NCBI GenBank assembly: GCA_964617955.1
Contig: CAZTXB010000011.1
Location: 50,665 to 114,664, forward strand
DNA length: 64,000 nt
Direction: 5' to 3'
From: JABWCE01 sp964617955
Lineage (GTDB): Bacteria > Bacteroidota > Bacteroidia > NS11-12g > UBA9320
How positions within the stretch are numbered: position 1 is the stretch's first letter; each line of letters starts with the position of its first letter. A program made the translations under genes and the position numbers. The notes beneath the pieces are model-generated. The model made no database searches and was not told where the DNA came from. It saw only the letters and a list, made by a program, of their open reading frames with translations. Shown in pieces: positions 1 to 8,559 of the stretch.

Positions 1-2
1 AG

Positions 3-1385
3 ATAGGGAATCTGGCCGAAAATATTTTGCTCAAAGTACCAGAGGTTCGGTTTGTAAGTCGCAGAACCGGAAGGGCAGAGTTGGACGAGCATGTAGAGCC
101 TGTGAGCAATTCGGAACTGGATGTTGAATTAAATTCAAACCGCAAGAGAACCATGTTGGAAATACAAGGGGATATCCGCGAAAGGTTGAGCAAATTGAAA
201 GGAGTCAGTGTCAATATTGGTCAACCCATTTCTCATAGGTTAGATCATCTACTGTCAGGTGTAAGGGCTCAGGTGGCTATTAAATTATTTGGTAACGATA
301 TCAATGATTTGAGAAGCCAGTCCAAGGCCATAAAAAATGTTTTAGCCGGGATCGATGGGGTAGTAGACCTACAAATAGAAAAACAGGTGATGGTTCCACA
401 ACTGATGATTAAAGTAAAAAGAGAGGCCTTACAGCGTTATGGAATTCAGGCAGGCAAGGTCACCGAAGATTTGGAAATATTTTACAATGGGAAAGTAGAA
501 GGACAGGTGTTGGATGGGCAAAAAACTTTTGACATTGTATTGAGGGTGCAACCCGAAGAAAGGTCGAACATTGAAAGCATCAAAAACACCTTAATCAGTT
601 CACCTGAAGGCAATCAAATCCCTCTTCATCAAATAGCCGAGATTGAATATACCAATTCCATAAACTCCATTTCACATGAAAACACACAACGCCGCATGGT
701 CATTTCATGCAATGTTCAGGGCCGCGATCTTGGTTCTACAGTGGAAGAAATTCAGGATAAAATAAGTAAAGAGATTAAACTTCCCCAAGGCTTTTTTATA
801 AAATACAGCGGGCAATTTGAAAGCCAGAAGTCGGCATCGAGGTTGATGGTTATTTTAGGAATCTTTTCAGTCATAGGAATATTTCTTATTCTGTTTACTT
901 ACTTTAAGTCGACCGGCCTTGTACTACAAATCATGTTTAACATTCCCCTGGCACTCATTGGATCGGTTATGGCCGTGATGTTAACCGGAGGGGTATTTTC
1001 AGTGGCAAGTCTTGTAGGCTTTATCACCCTCACCGGAATTGCCTCCCGCAACGGAATTATGATGATTTCCCATTACATCCATCTCGTAGAAAATGAAGGG
1101 GAAGTTTTTGGAAAGAAAATGATCATCAGAGGGTCGCTTGAGCGCTTAATCCCGGTTTTGATGACCGCCCTGGTGGCAGCACTTGCCCTGGTTCCACTCA
1201 CTTTAGATGCCCAAGCGGCAGGCAAAGAAATTCTCTATCCTGTAGCAACGGTTATTCTTGGAGGATTGATAAGTTCAACCCTGCTTGATATTTTAGTTAC
1301 ACCTGTGGTATTCTATAAATTTGGTGAAAAGAACTTCGCAAAATATTATGAGAGAAAAAGGAATAACTCCTTGGATAAAATTTAA
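3..1385 (+). CDS. CusA/CzcA-type RND efflux pump, C-terminal part (5' end outside window)
   Basis: The frame is already open at base 3 and has no start in the window, so about the last 460 residues of an inner-membrane RND permease of roughly 1,000-1,050 residues are seen. These pumps export metal ions (HME branch) or drugs using the proton gradient, with a periplasmic adaptor and an outer-membrane channel. The first ~270 residues are periplasmic porter and docking sequence. The last ~180 hold the second membrane bundle, including the conserved GIASRNGIMMISHY stretch typical of the CusA/CzcA group. Adaptor and channel genes are probably upstream of the window. The substrate cannot be told from this part. 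Confidence 0.88.
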   Translation: MGNLAENILLKVPEVRFVSRRTGRAELDEHVEPVSNSELDVELNSNRKRTMLEIQGDIRERLSKLKGVSVNIGQPISHRLDHLLSGVRAQVAIKLFGNDINDLRSQSKAIKNVLAGIDGVVDLQIEKQVMVPQLMIKVKREALQRYGIQAGKVTEDLEIFYNGKVEGQVLDGQKTFDIVLRVQPEERSNIESIKNTLISSPEGNQIPLHQIAEIEYTNSINSISHENTQRRMVISCNVQGRDLGSTVEEIQDKISKEIKLPQGFFIKYSGQFESQKSASRLMVILGIFSVIGIFLILFTYFKSTGLVLQIMFNIPLALIGSVMAVMLTGGVFSVASLVGFITLTGIASRNGIMMISHYIHLVENEGEVFGKKMIIRGSLERLIPVLMTALVAALALVPLTLDAQAAGKEILYPVATVILGGLISSTLLDILVTPVVFYKFGEKNFAKYYERKRNNSLDKI

Positions 1386-1505
1386 ATCCTAAGCATTTTA
1401 TCTATTTTAAATTTTTATGAAGCGAGTCAAGGTTTAAAACCCATAAGTTGTGCCCTTCCAAGGCTATGATTTGCATTTTGATTATTAAAGCGTCTGACAG
1501 CCCAA

Positions 1506-2741
1506 TCAGGCAGAAACAGGTTGCTTATCCAGCGGAAGCGCTTCTTTCACAAAGTACATGGCCATTTCACCCTTCCCTTTTACGGGTATTTTTCCCCGAT
1601 ACTCAAAGGAGAAGTAATCCTTCACAAGTTTATAAGTAGTTTCCGAAATATTAAGCGCGCCAATTTCACTGTTGGTCTCCATTCTTGAAGCGATGTTCAC
1701 AGTATCACCCCAAATGTCGAACTGGAATTTTTTAACACCCACAACCCCTGAAATCACCGGACCTGTGTGGATTCCCAATCTCATTTCAAAATAAAACTTT
1801 TTAATCGCGCGCCGCTCCTCTTTTCGTTTTAAAACATAATTGCTCATTTCTACAGCCGCCATTACTACATCTATGGGTCGGCATTGTGAAAGGCTGAAGT
1901 TTCCGCCAACAGCCATATAGGAATCTCCTATGGTTTTAATTTTTTCGATATGGTATCTTGAAGTGATTTCGTCAAAAACACCGAAGCAATGGTTTATTTC
2001 CTCAACCAATTCTTTGGCCGTAATTGTTTCTGACAATTCCGTAAAGTCTTTAAAATCTGTAAACAAAACGGTGGCGTCAATATGGTCTCTCGGTTCAACC
2101 ATGCCAAATCTTTTCAACTCTTCAGCCACATCTCTTGGAAGAATATTTAAGAGCAATTCGTCGGAATATTTCTTTTCGATCTTTATGGTGTTAACAAACC
2201 AGGCGCAGGTTGCAAAAATGACGGTAAAAGAGGTTCCCAAATTCATACAATAAAAGAGCTGAATGATGGAATCATTCACTTCCATGGGATGGCCATAAAG
2301 AAGGGGCTCGTAAATAGCCGTGATCATAATGCATGCTATAAAAATTACCATGTATACGATGGCCGGTCTGATGGATGAAAAAATCAATACCCCTAAGGGG
2401 GTTAAAAATGCCCAGGCTATAATCATGCCGCTTTGGTGCATACTGCCAATTGACCATTGACAGACCACCGGAACGATAATGGTTCCCAAAAAAACCGAAT
2501 GAACGAGTAGGTAATGGTTTCGAAAATAGTGCGAAACAAAAATCATAATACCAACCATTAATCCAAAGGCGCCGGCTGCATAAGTAGGAATAACCCAGCC
2601 AAAAATGAGATACCATTGAAGGCACCAAATCACTCCACAAAAGAACAGAAAGGTTGAAATAATCACCATGAGTTCTTTTTGGAAAACCAAATCAGGTGAA
2701 TCGCCTTCCTTGGCGGCGTAAAACTTTGCAAACTTGAACAT
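1506..2741 (-). CDS. Membrane-anchored class III adenylate cyclase
   Basis: 411 residues. About six hydrophobic segments (residues ~25-185) anchor a cytoplasmic class III cyclase domain (~220-400). The metal-binding aspartates are visible as D229 (FTDFKDFT) and D273 (TIGDSYMAVGG). The base-selecting pair is K269 and D342 (FDIWGDTVN), the adenylate type, followed by N349 and R353 (NIASRM), the transition-state residues. All catalytic positions of a homodimeric enzyme are present, so it should make cAMP from ATP. It is divergent from the encapsulin gene at 2973, 231 bases away. That shell protein carries a cyclic-nucleotide-binding fold, so a functional link is plausible but inferred. Confidence 0.92.
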   Translation of the reverse strand: MFKFAKFYAAKEGDSPDLVFQKELMVIISTFLFFCGVIWCLQWYLIFGWVIPTYAAGAFGLMVGIMIFVSHYFRNHYLLVHSVFLGTIIVPVVCQWSIGSMHQSGMIIAWAFLTPLGVLIFSSIRPAIVYMVIFIACIMITAIYEPLLYGHPMEVNDSIIQLFYCMNLGTSFTVIFATCAWFVNTIKIEKKYSDELLLNILPRDVAEELKRFGMVEPRDHIDATVLFTDFKDFTELSETITAKELVEEINHCFGVFDEITSRYHIEKIKTIGDSYMAVGGNFSLSQCRPIDVVMAAVEMSNYVLKRKEERRAIKKFYFEMRLGIHTGPVISGVVGVKKFQFDIWGDTVNIASRMETNSEIGALNISETTYKLVKDYFSFEYRGKIPVKGKGEMAMYFVKEALPLDKQPVSA

Positions 2742-2902
2742 TACACCCTAGGTAAATTAGAAACTGCGGAAAAGGAGTTTGAAAAAAGGCTTACCATATA
2801 TATAATTTCGCTTGTCAGATTCAACTTATTTGAAGTCGAGCAAATATAATAATACGGTTGGATTCTCAAAAAATATTATTATTGCGTGTGTTTAGTTCAA
2901 CA

Positions 2903-2929
2903 CTTTTTAGTTTCTGAAACTAAGAAAAG
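2903..2929. promoter_or_regulatory. Palindrome upstream of the encapsulin operon (candidate operator)
   Basis: An inverted repeat with perfect 8-base inner arms TTAGTTTC/GAAACTAA around one T, extended by CTTTT/AAAAG with a one-base bulge (TTAGTTTC begins at 2907 if the bulge is ignored). It lies 44 bases before the encapsulin start codon, where a promoter or operator would be. It does not match the classical TGTGA-N6-TCACA Crp site. It has no T-run after it, so it is unlikely to be a terminator. Confidence 0.4.
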
Positions 2930-2972
2930 TTTTAATTAGCATACATGTCATTTCATCTCTAACATTAAAAAA

Positions 2973-4367
2973 ATGAGCGAAGAAAATTTAAAATTATTTA
3001 CAAGTTTACCCAAGGAGCAAGCCCGACCCCTTGCCACCACTCACAAAACAAGGCCACAGATGGAGGCCATTTCATCGCGACACTTGATCAAGGTGCTTCC
3101 TTGGGTCAATGTTTCCGGAGGAGTATATAGGGTCAATAGACGACAAATTTTAGAACTCCGAAAAGGTTTGGTCTCTTTTGATGAAACCAAGGCAGAGCCT
3201 AGCATTAAAGGACCATCGCTCAACCAACTCCCATGCTTTAGAAATGTAAGACACGCAGAATTATTGGATCAAATAGCCGCTGCGGCCGTAAAAAAGGAAT
3301 TTAAGAAGGGTGACACCATCGTGGCAAAGGATTCGCCTGCAACCCATGTTTATTTTATTTACAGAGGTAAAATATCATTCTTCGAATCAGGAGCCTACAA
3401 TTCCGATGTATTGGTATCCGACAAAGGAAATGGTTACTACTTTGGTGAATTTGGTCTGCATACCGTCGATCCTGTATTCAGTTATAATGCAGTGGCTACA
3501 ACCAATGTTACAGTCTTGGAAATCGATTACGCGTTAGTAAAATCGGTCCTCAATTCTTCCCCCGACTATCAGGATCATCTGTCAATATACAGATCGACCC
3601 GCGAAAATATCAACGAATTGACAAATGCCAAAGGCGAATCCATTGTAGAACTATTTTCAGGTGGACAAGAGGGAGAACCCGACATCCCTAACACCTTTGT
3701 AGCCTATGATCCCACTCCCAGAGAGTATGAACTGCACATTGCGCAAACCGTTTTGAGGATATCAACCAAAGTTTCTGATCTTTATAATAATCCTTATAAT
3801 CAAACCGAAGAACAAATCAGACTCACCATTGAGGAACTGAGAGAAACTCAGGAATCGGAGATGATTAACAATGAATCATTTGGTCTATTGCACAACGCCG
3901 ATTATAAGCAGCGCATAAATACCAAAACAGGCCCGCCTACCCCTGACGACCTGGATGAACTGCTTTCAAAGCGAAGAAAGACCCAGTATATTTTTGCCCA
4001 TCCCAAGGCCATTGCAGCCTTTACCCGCGAATGCACGAAGCGTGGAATTTATCCTGCTACAGTCGACTTTAACGGTTCGGAATGTTTGGCTTGGAGAGGT
4101 GTACCACTTTTGACCTGCAATAAAATTCCGGTTAAAAACGGATTGACCTCCATGATAGCCATGCGCACCGGCGAAGAAGATCAGGGGGTTGTAGGACTCT
4201 ATCAAATGGGCATCCCCGAAGAAGTTGAACCGAGTTTGTCGGTTCGGTTTATGGGTATTAATGAAAAAGCCATCATCTCCTATTTAATAACCAATTACTT
4301 CTCAGTGGCTGTGCTTGTGCCCGACGCGCTTGGCGTATTGGACAATGTAGAGGTAGGCGTATACTGA
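2973..4367 (+). CDS. Family 2B encapsulin shell protein with inserted cyclic-nucleotide-binding domain
   Basis: 464 residues. An N-terminal arm (1-85, containing SSRHLIKVLPWVNVSGG) is followed by a cNMP-binding-like beta-roll (~86-200). An HK97-fold shell domain then runs to the C-terminus (CNKIPVKNGLTSMIAMRTGE, then LVPDALGVLDNVEVGVY). This order is that of family 2B encapsulins, which self-assemble into hollow capsids in the cytoplasm and package a cargo enzyme. In the binding cassette G158-E159 is present (YYFGEFGLH), but the usual phosphate-contacting Arg appears to be Phe169 (PVFSYNAVA), so ligand binding is uncertain. The next gene, 11 bases away on the same strand, is a terpene cyclase and its likely cargo. 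An adenylate cyclase gene is divergent upstream. Confidence 0.9.
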   Translation: MSEENLKLFTSLPKEQARPLATTHKTRPQMEAISSRHLIKVLPWVNVSGGVYRVNRRQILELRKGLVSFDETKAEPSIKGPSLNQLPCFRNVRHAELLDQIAAAAVKKEFKKGDTIVAKDSPATHVYFIYRGKISFFESGAYNSDVLVSDKGNGYYFGEFGLHTVDPVFSYNAVATTNVTVLEIDYALVKSVLNSSPDYQDHLSIYRSTRENINELTNAKGESIVELFSGGQEGEPDIPNTFVAYDPTPREYELHIAQTVLRISTKVSDLYNNPYNQTEEQIRLTIEELRETQESEMINNESFGLLHNADYKQRINTKTGPPTPDDLDELLSKRRKTQYIFAHPKAIAAFTRECTKRGIYPATVDFNGSECLAWRGVPLLTCNKIPVKNGLTSMIAMRTGEEDQGVVGLYQMGIPEEVEPSLSVRFMGINEKAIISYLITNYFSVAVLVPDALGVLDNVEVGVY

Positions 4368-4378
4368 TACGGGAAAAA

Positions 4379-5446
4379 ATGATGAATTCCACTCTAAACG
4401 CATACGAATTGGTAAGGCGTATTTTAAATGAAGGCCCCAGTGGATTGGGCACTCAAACTACAAATATTGCCGCCATTTTGAATAGACCCGATGAGGAGTC
4501 GGATACAGAACTGCGGCATCGCAAGCCTTATAGAACTGATGAAAAATTAGGGGATGAACTCAACCAAAGATTGATGGTTTGGGCCGAAAGCATAGGACTG
4601 TACGAAGGGCATCTCGAGTACCTTGAGAAATGCAATTTCGGCCGCTACGTAATGCTTACCTATGCTTTTTCAAACGACAGGGAAAGGTTGTTCCTGGCCG
4701 GACAAGCCATGTTGGCTCTGTTTGGCCTTGACGATTACTTTGTAGACGATAGCCGCTCAGGCGCCACTCTTGACATGGTTGGAAGAAATCTTTCCCTCTG
4801 CATGTCGGCTCTGGATGAGCCTTTTTTTACAAGCAAATACAATGAAGATACAGAAAATGGCCTCACCCATCCGGTGTTCATAGCCTTGAGGCAATACGTC
4901 GACAAAACGGCCAGATTTGGGACCCCTCAGCAAGTGGCCCGCGTGAGACACGAAGACATGTGTTTGTTCGTTGCCATGTGTCAGGAGTCGAGTTGGAGAA
5001 CCAATAAGATGGTAGCTCCGGTTTGGGAGTACCTTGGCGGAAGGCAAATGAACGGTTTCACCCCATGTTTAACCCTTATCGACGTGGTAGAAGGATATGA
5101 ACTGCCTCACAATATCTATTCCTTACCAAAAGTGAGAAAGATTGTGAAAATTGCCGGTCTGGTGTGTGTCATGGTCAATGACCTGGTGTCTACGGAAAAG
5201 GAACTCGAAGCAGGTGTTCATCAATTTGGAATCAGAGAGGCCATAGCCAAGGAGGAGGGATGCTCAATGGCAGAGGCTCATAAAAAAGGCATTCGTCTGC
5301 ATAACGATCTCCTAAGGATTTTTGAAGATACCTCTAAGGAACTGATGGTATATGCAACTCCTGATTTGAGGCGCTTTATTGTTGGATTGGAAGCATGGAT
5401 AGCCGGCAGCCATGAATGGCATACCACCAGCAAAAGATACTCTTAA
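4379..5446 (+). CDS. Terpene cyclase, probable encapsulin cargo (2-methylisoborneol-synthase-like)
   Basis: 355 residues of class I terpene synthase fold. Visible are the Asp-rich metal motif D118-D119-Y-F-V-D123-D124, a candidate pyrophosphate-sensing R222, the NSE triad N267-D268-L-V-S271-x-x-K274-E275, and the C-terminal R353-Y354 pair. All catalytic features are present. The ~60-residue N-terminus carries the segment GPSGLGTQTT, similar to the cargo-loading leader of family 2B encapsulin-associated cyclases. The gene is co-oriented with the shell gene, 11 bases downstream, so probably co-transcribed. No geranyl diphosphate methyltransferase lies nearby, so the 2-methylisoborneol product cannot be assumed; the substrate could be GPP, FPP or a distantly encoded methylated GPP. 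The start is 4379 or the adjacent ATG at 4382. Confidence 0.88.
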   Translation: MMNSTLNAYELVRRILNEGPSGLGTQTTNIAAILNRPDEESDTELRHRKPYRTDEKLGDELNQRLMVWAESIGLYEGHLEYLEKCNFGRYVMLTYAFSNDRERLFLAGQAMLALFGLDDYFVDDSRSGATLDMVGRNLSLCMSALDEPFFTSKYNEDTENGLTHPVFIALRQYVDKTARFGTPQQVARVRHEDMCLFVAMCQESSWRTNKMVAPVWEYLGGRQMNGFTPCLTLIDVVEGYELPHNIYSLPKVRKIVKIAGLVCVMVNDLVSTEKELEAGVHQFGIREAIAKEEGCSMAEAHKKGIRLHNDLLRIFEDTSKELMVYATPDLRRFIVGLEAWIAGSHEWHTTSKRYS

Positions 5447-5467
5447 TTTTCTGGGAGAAATTATTCC

Positions 5468-6292
5468 TTAATCAGACCACTCTTTATAGGTTTGCCAAAC
5501 CTTGTTGTCAATAGACGCATTAAGCCTCTTATTTTTGGTTCTGGCCGATTTAACTGAGCCATAAATATTGCCGATGTAGAGCCCCGTTCCCAAACCGGCA
5601 TAAATAAGAAAAACCCCCGATTTTAAACCGCGCGCCTGGTATCCTCTATAAGCCTGAAATGCCGAAATGCCGGTAAATAAAAAGGCGATTAATCCATCTT
5701 TATAGTAGCCTGTATACACTTTCCCCGCACCCGGCATGAGGGTTGATAAGGTTCCTGCCAACCATGGCTTTTTGTATCGAAGACTTGCTCCGGCTTGTGC
5801 AAGCTGATAATAGCGGCTTAATGTCTTACTGTTTTGATAGCCTTCGGCTGAGATGTAATCAACGGCCGAAGTCCAATTATGTGAAAACAATAGAGAAGGC
5901 GATTTAAAAAATACAAGATTGTCGATAGAATCCTTTGGGCTCGAATTTAAAAAACTCAAGGGTTCTGCTTCAAATAAACAGAGGTTCTTTTCATGGCTAA
6001 ACAGGCCTTTCTGATCGTCGGGCAGGCGGGTACTGATGAATGAATAATGATCCAAACCCCTGGTGGGCACATTGCTCTTTCGGTAGCTCTTCATGAGATA
6101 GAGATGCGCCGACCAATTAAGAGAATCTAAAAAACAAACCCTCTCAAACTCAGAACTTGCCCTTTGGAATTCTCTTGATTCGAATAAGTACCTGGCATAT
6201 TTCTCCGACTGCGCCAGTCCAAAGATATCCTGAGAATTTGAATTAAAAGACAGGAGACAAAAAAGGGTAAAAGCCATATTACCTTTCCACAT
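5468..6292 (-). CDS. Exported or membrane protein of unknown function with TPR-like region
   Basis: 274 residues, not firmly recognised. A signal-peptide-like N-terminus (MAFTLFCLLSFNSNSQ after a short lead; the true start may be the second Met) is followed by a helical, TPR-like region. The C-terminal ~90 residues have two or three hydrophobic segments with PGAGKVYTGYYKDGLIAFLF, resembling the hairpin of TM2/DUF5683-like membrane proteins of Bacteroidota. It converges on the terpene cyclase gene with a 21-base gap. Nothing indicates a link to the encapsulin. Confidence 0.6.
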   Translation of the reverse strand: MWKGNMAFTLFCLLSFNSNSQDIFGLAQSEKYARYLFESREFQRASSEFERVCFLDSLNWSAHLYLMKSYRKSNVPTRGLDHYSFISTRLPDDQKGLFSHEKNLCLFEAEPLSFLNSSPKDSIDNLVFFKSPSLLFSHNWTSAVDYISAEGYQNSKTLSRYYQLAQAGASLRYKKPWLAGTLSTLMPGAGKVYTGYYKDGLIAFLFTGISAFQAYRGYQARGLKSGVFLIYAGLGTGLYIGNIYGSVKSARTKNKRLNASIDNKVWQTYKEWSD

Positions 6293-6485
6293 GCTTGATA
6301 TTATTTAAATCTTTGTTGGCACAATGTAAACTCATTTTGGGATTTTTTGAACCAAATTGAATAAAATTTATTTTAATGAAAAATTAAAGTAATTCATTTT
6401 AAGCATTTTAGTTTTTGGCATGTCAATTGTAAACTGGTATATAGAAAATTAAATTGTCAAAAAAATTAGGTTTAGCTTTAATTAA

Positions 6486-6511
6486 GACTCGCTGTGAAGC
6501 GGGTCTTTTTT
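6486..6511. terminator. Intrinsic terminator hairpin 3' of accC
   Basis: Stem GACTCGC (6486-6492) pairs with GCGGGTC (6499-6505), with one G-T pair and a 6-base loop, followed by six T on the plus strand. It sits a few bases beyond the accC stop, so it can end accC leftward. The better T-run, however, faces right, where no annotated plus-strand gene lies upstream. Confidence 0.55.
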
Positions 6512-6515
6512 GCTT

Positions 6516-7988
6516 TTAGGTTAATTTTCTGTTGAGAAACCAGGCTTTTTTTGAACCCATTTTTGGAAGCACGACCTCTTTTTTATTTTCCTCAGTGAAC
6601 CATGCCGCAAACAAGGAGCCTACTTCGTCATAATGCCCATACAGCTTTTCAGGCTCAAAATGTTTTTTGATAAAATGGGTATCAAAACTTCCACTTGTAA
6701 ACGCCTCATGATTCATCACATATTTTCCAAATGGCAAGGTGGTTTTAATGCCTTCCACTTCGTATTGATCAATCGCTTTTTGCATCAATGCAATGGCCTC
6801 CGGTCTGGATTCGGCCCACACGATTAACTTGGCGATCATGTTGTCGTAAAAAATGGGAATTTCCATACCTTGTTCCATGCAATCGTCAACCCTAATGTGG
6901 TCCCCTTCAGGTTTTTTGTAAAGTGAAAGGGTGCCAATACTTGGCACAAAATCCTCTGCAGGATCTTCAGCACAAACCCTCAACTCAATGGAATGTCCGT
7001 TAAGTTTAATCTCCTCCTGAGCATACCCTAGGGGTTCGCCATTTGCAATTCTGATTTGCTCATGTACGAGGTCAAGACCGGTAATCATTTCTGTTACTGG
7101 ATGCTCAACCTGAAGACGCGTGTTCATTTCTAAAAAGTAGAAGTCGAGGTTTTCATCTAAAAGAAATTCAACTGTACCTGCACCGGTATAATGGCATGCC
7201 TTGGCAACATTCACTGCCGATTCCCCCATTTTTTTTCTTAACTCAGCATTGACAACTGCTGAGGGCGCTTCTTCAACCAATTTTTGATGGCGCCTTTGTA
7301 TGCTGCATTCGCGCTCAAAGAGATAGACTATATTTCCATAATTATCTCCTAAAATTTGTATCTCAATATGACGGGGGCTTCCTACATACTTTTCGAGGAA
7401 AACCGAACCATCCCCGAAAGCACTTTTCGCCTCGTTGATAGCCAGTTGCATTTGTTCCTCAAATTCTTCCTGCCTTTGCACTACCCTCATTCCTTTACCT
7501 CCGCCGCCGGCACTTGCTTTAATCAGGACAGGAAAGCCAATGTGACGCGCCTGTGCCTTTGCCTCTTCAATATCGGTGATGGCCGTATTAATACCGGGAA
7601 CCATCGGTACGTCGTATGAGGCCACTGCCTCTTTAGCCGCTAATTTACTTCCCATGAGCTCCATTGCTTGAGGACTGGGACCAATCAATGTAATACCGGC
7701 CTGTTTAACCTTTCTCGCGAAATCGGCATTTTCCGATAAAAAACCATATCCCGGATGAATCCCGTCTACTTGGTTTTCCTTGCATATTTCAATAATCTTA
7801 TCGCCCAAAAGGTAGGATTGGGCGGATGGAGGGGGACCCAGCAAAAAGGCCTCGTCGGCAAATTTTACGTGCAAGGCATTTCTGTCGGCTTCGGAATACA
7901 CTGCCACAGTTTTGATACCAAGTTTTTTACAGGTACGCATCACCCTTAGGGCAATTTCTCCTCTGTTAGCGATTAAAATTTTTTTCAA
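6516..7988 (-). CDS. accC: Biotin carboxylase subunit of acetyl-CoA carboxylase (or a related acyl-CoA carboxylase)
   Basis: 490 residues. The enzyme carboxylates biotin on its carrier protein using ATP and bicarbonate, the first step of malonyl-CoA synthesis in the cytoplasm. The N-terminal domain begins MKKILIANRGEIALRVMRTC. The ATP-grasp domain contains the glycine-rich KASAGGGGKGMRVV loop and the catalytic EMNTRLQVEHPVTE segment, and a biotin carboxylase C-terminal domain follows. It is about 40 residues longer than E. coli AccC, as in many Bacteroidota homologues. No accB lies next to it, so it could belong to a propionyl-CoA or other acyl-CoA carboxylase instead. Confidence 0.9.
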   Translation of the reverse strand: MKKILIANRGEIALRVMRTCKKLGIKTVAVYSEADRNALHVKFADEAFLLGPPPSAQSYLLGDKIIEICKENQVDGIHPGYGFLSENADFARKVKQAGITLIGPSPQAMELMGSKLAAKEAVASYDVPMVPGINTAITDIEEAKAQARHIGFPVLIKASAGGGGKGMRVVQRQEEFEEQMQLAINEAKSAFGDGSVFLEKYVGSPRHIEIQILGDNYGNIVYLFERECSIQRRHQKLVEEAPSAVVNAELRKKMGESAVNVAKACHYTGAGTVEFLLDENLDFYFLEMNTRLQVEHPVTEMITGLDLVHEQIRIANGEPLGYAQEEIKLNGHSIELRVCAEDPAEDFVPSIGTLSLYKKPEGDHIRVDDCMEQGMEIPIFYDNMIAKLIVWAESRPEAIALMQKAIDQYEVEGIKTTLPFGKYVMNHEAFTSGSFDTHFIKKHFEPEKLYGHYDEVGSLFAAWFTEENKKEVVLPKMGSKKAWFLNRKLT

Positions 7989-8035
7989 ATTTATGTTATT
8001 GTATTGCCAAAACTGGTTATAACCACGGTTATGGT

Positions 8036-8503
8036 CTAGTGTTGAGCCGGATCATTTAACATTGGCAACTTAGCCATTTCTCCTTCGTGATACTTGACCG
8101 TATTCATGCCAAAAACCCCACCTGAAGTCTGGGCCACTCTCAGGCCAAAATTCTTCAGACTCTTGTATAAATCAATAGCCAGATGGTTTTCCAGTTTTGT
8201 AAAAATAACATTAAGCCCCTTGAGTTCCTCTGTTAATACTTTTTCTCTTTCCACCATTTCCTTTGGCAGTTGGCTTAGGATTTCCTTAAGCTTTAATTCT
8301 ACATCATGGTCAATTTCCTTGTAGAGATGACGAATATCGGAAGTTTCAGAAAAAGCTTTGGTATGAATCAGGCTAACGGTTCTTTCGATTTCTGCATCAT
8401 CCACTTCGCCATCGGCTCCGGCAACAAGAATACTCACCAACAGAGGCGCCTTTTTAACCAGCTCCTGCTCATCTCGGTGTAATTTACTAATATGGTATAA
8501 CAT
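8036..8503 (-). CDS. TerB-like helical protein of unknown function
   Basis: 155 residues, without signal peptide or membrane segments. Residues ~18-45 (APLLVSILVAGADGEVDDAE) look like the acidic helix pair of TerB-like domains, which may bind metal at acidic sites. The rest is helical. It is 47 bases upstream of accC on the same strand, so the two may be co-transcribed. Function is unknown; the family assignment rests only on this motif. Confidence 0.6.
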   Translation of the reverse strand: MLYHISKLHRDEQELVKKAPLLVSILVAGADGEVDDAEIERTVSLIHTKAFSETSDIRHLYKEIDHDVELKLKEILSQLPKEMVEREKVLTEELKGLNVIFTKLENHLAIDLYKSLKNFGLRVAQTSGGVFGMNTVKYHEGEMAKLPMLNDPAQH

Positions 8504-8559
8504 TTATGGATATTTTTGTGCCGCGAAATTAAAAAATACATAGCACATTCCTTCCTGTT

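Noticed and set aside
4379..5446. Naming the cyclase 2-methylisoborneol synthase
   Set aside because: The partner methyltransferase is not in the window, so the product cannot be assigned from sequence.
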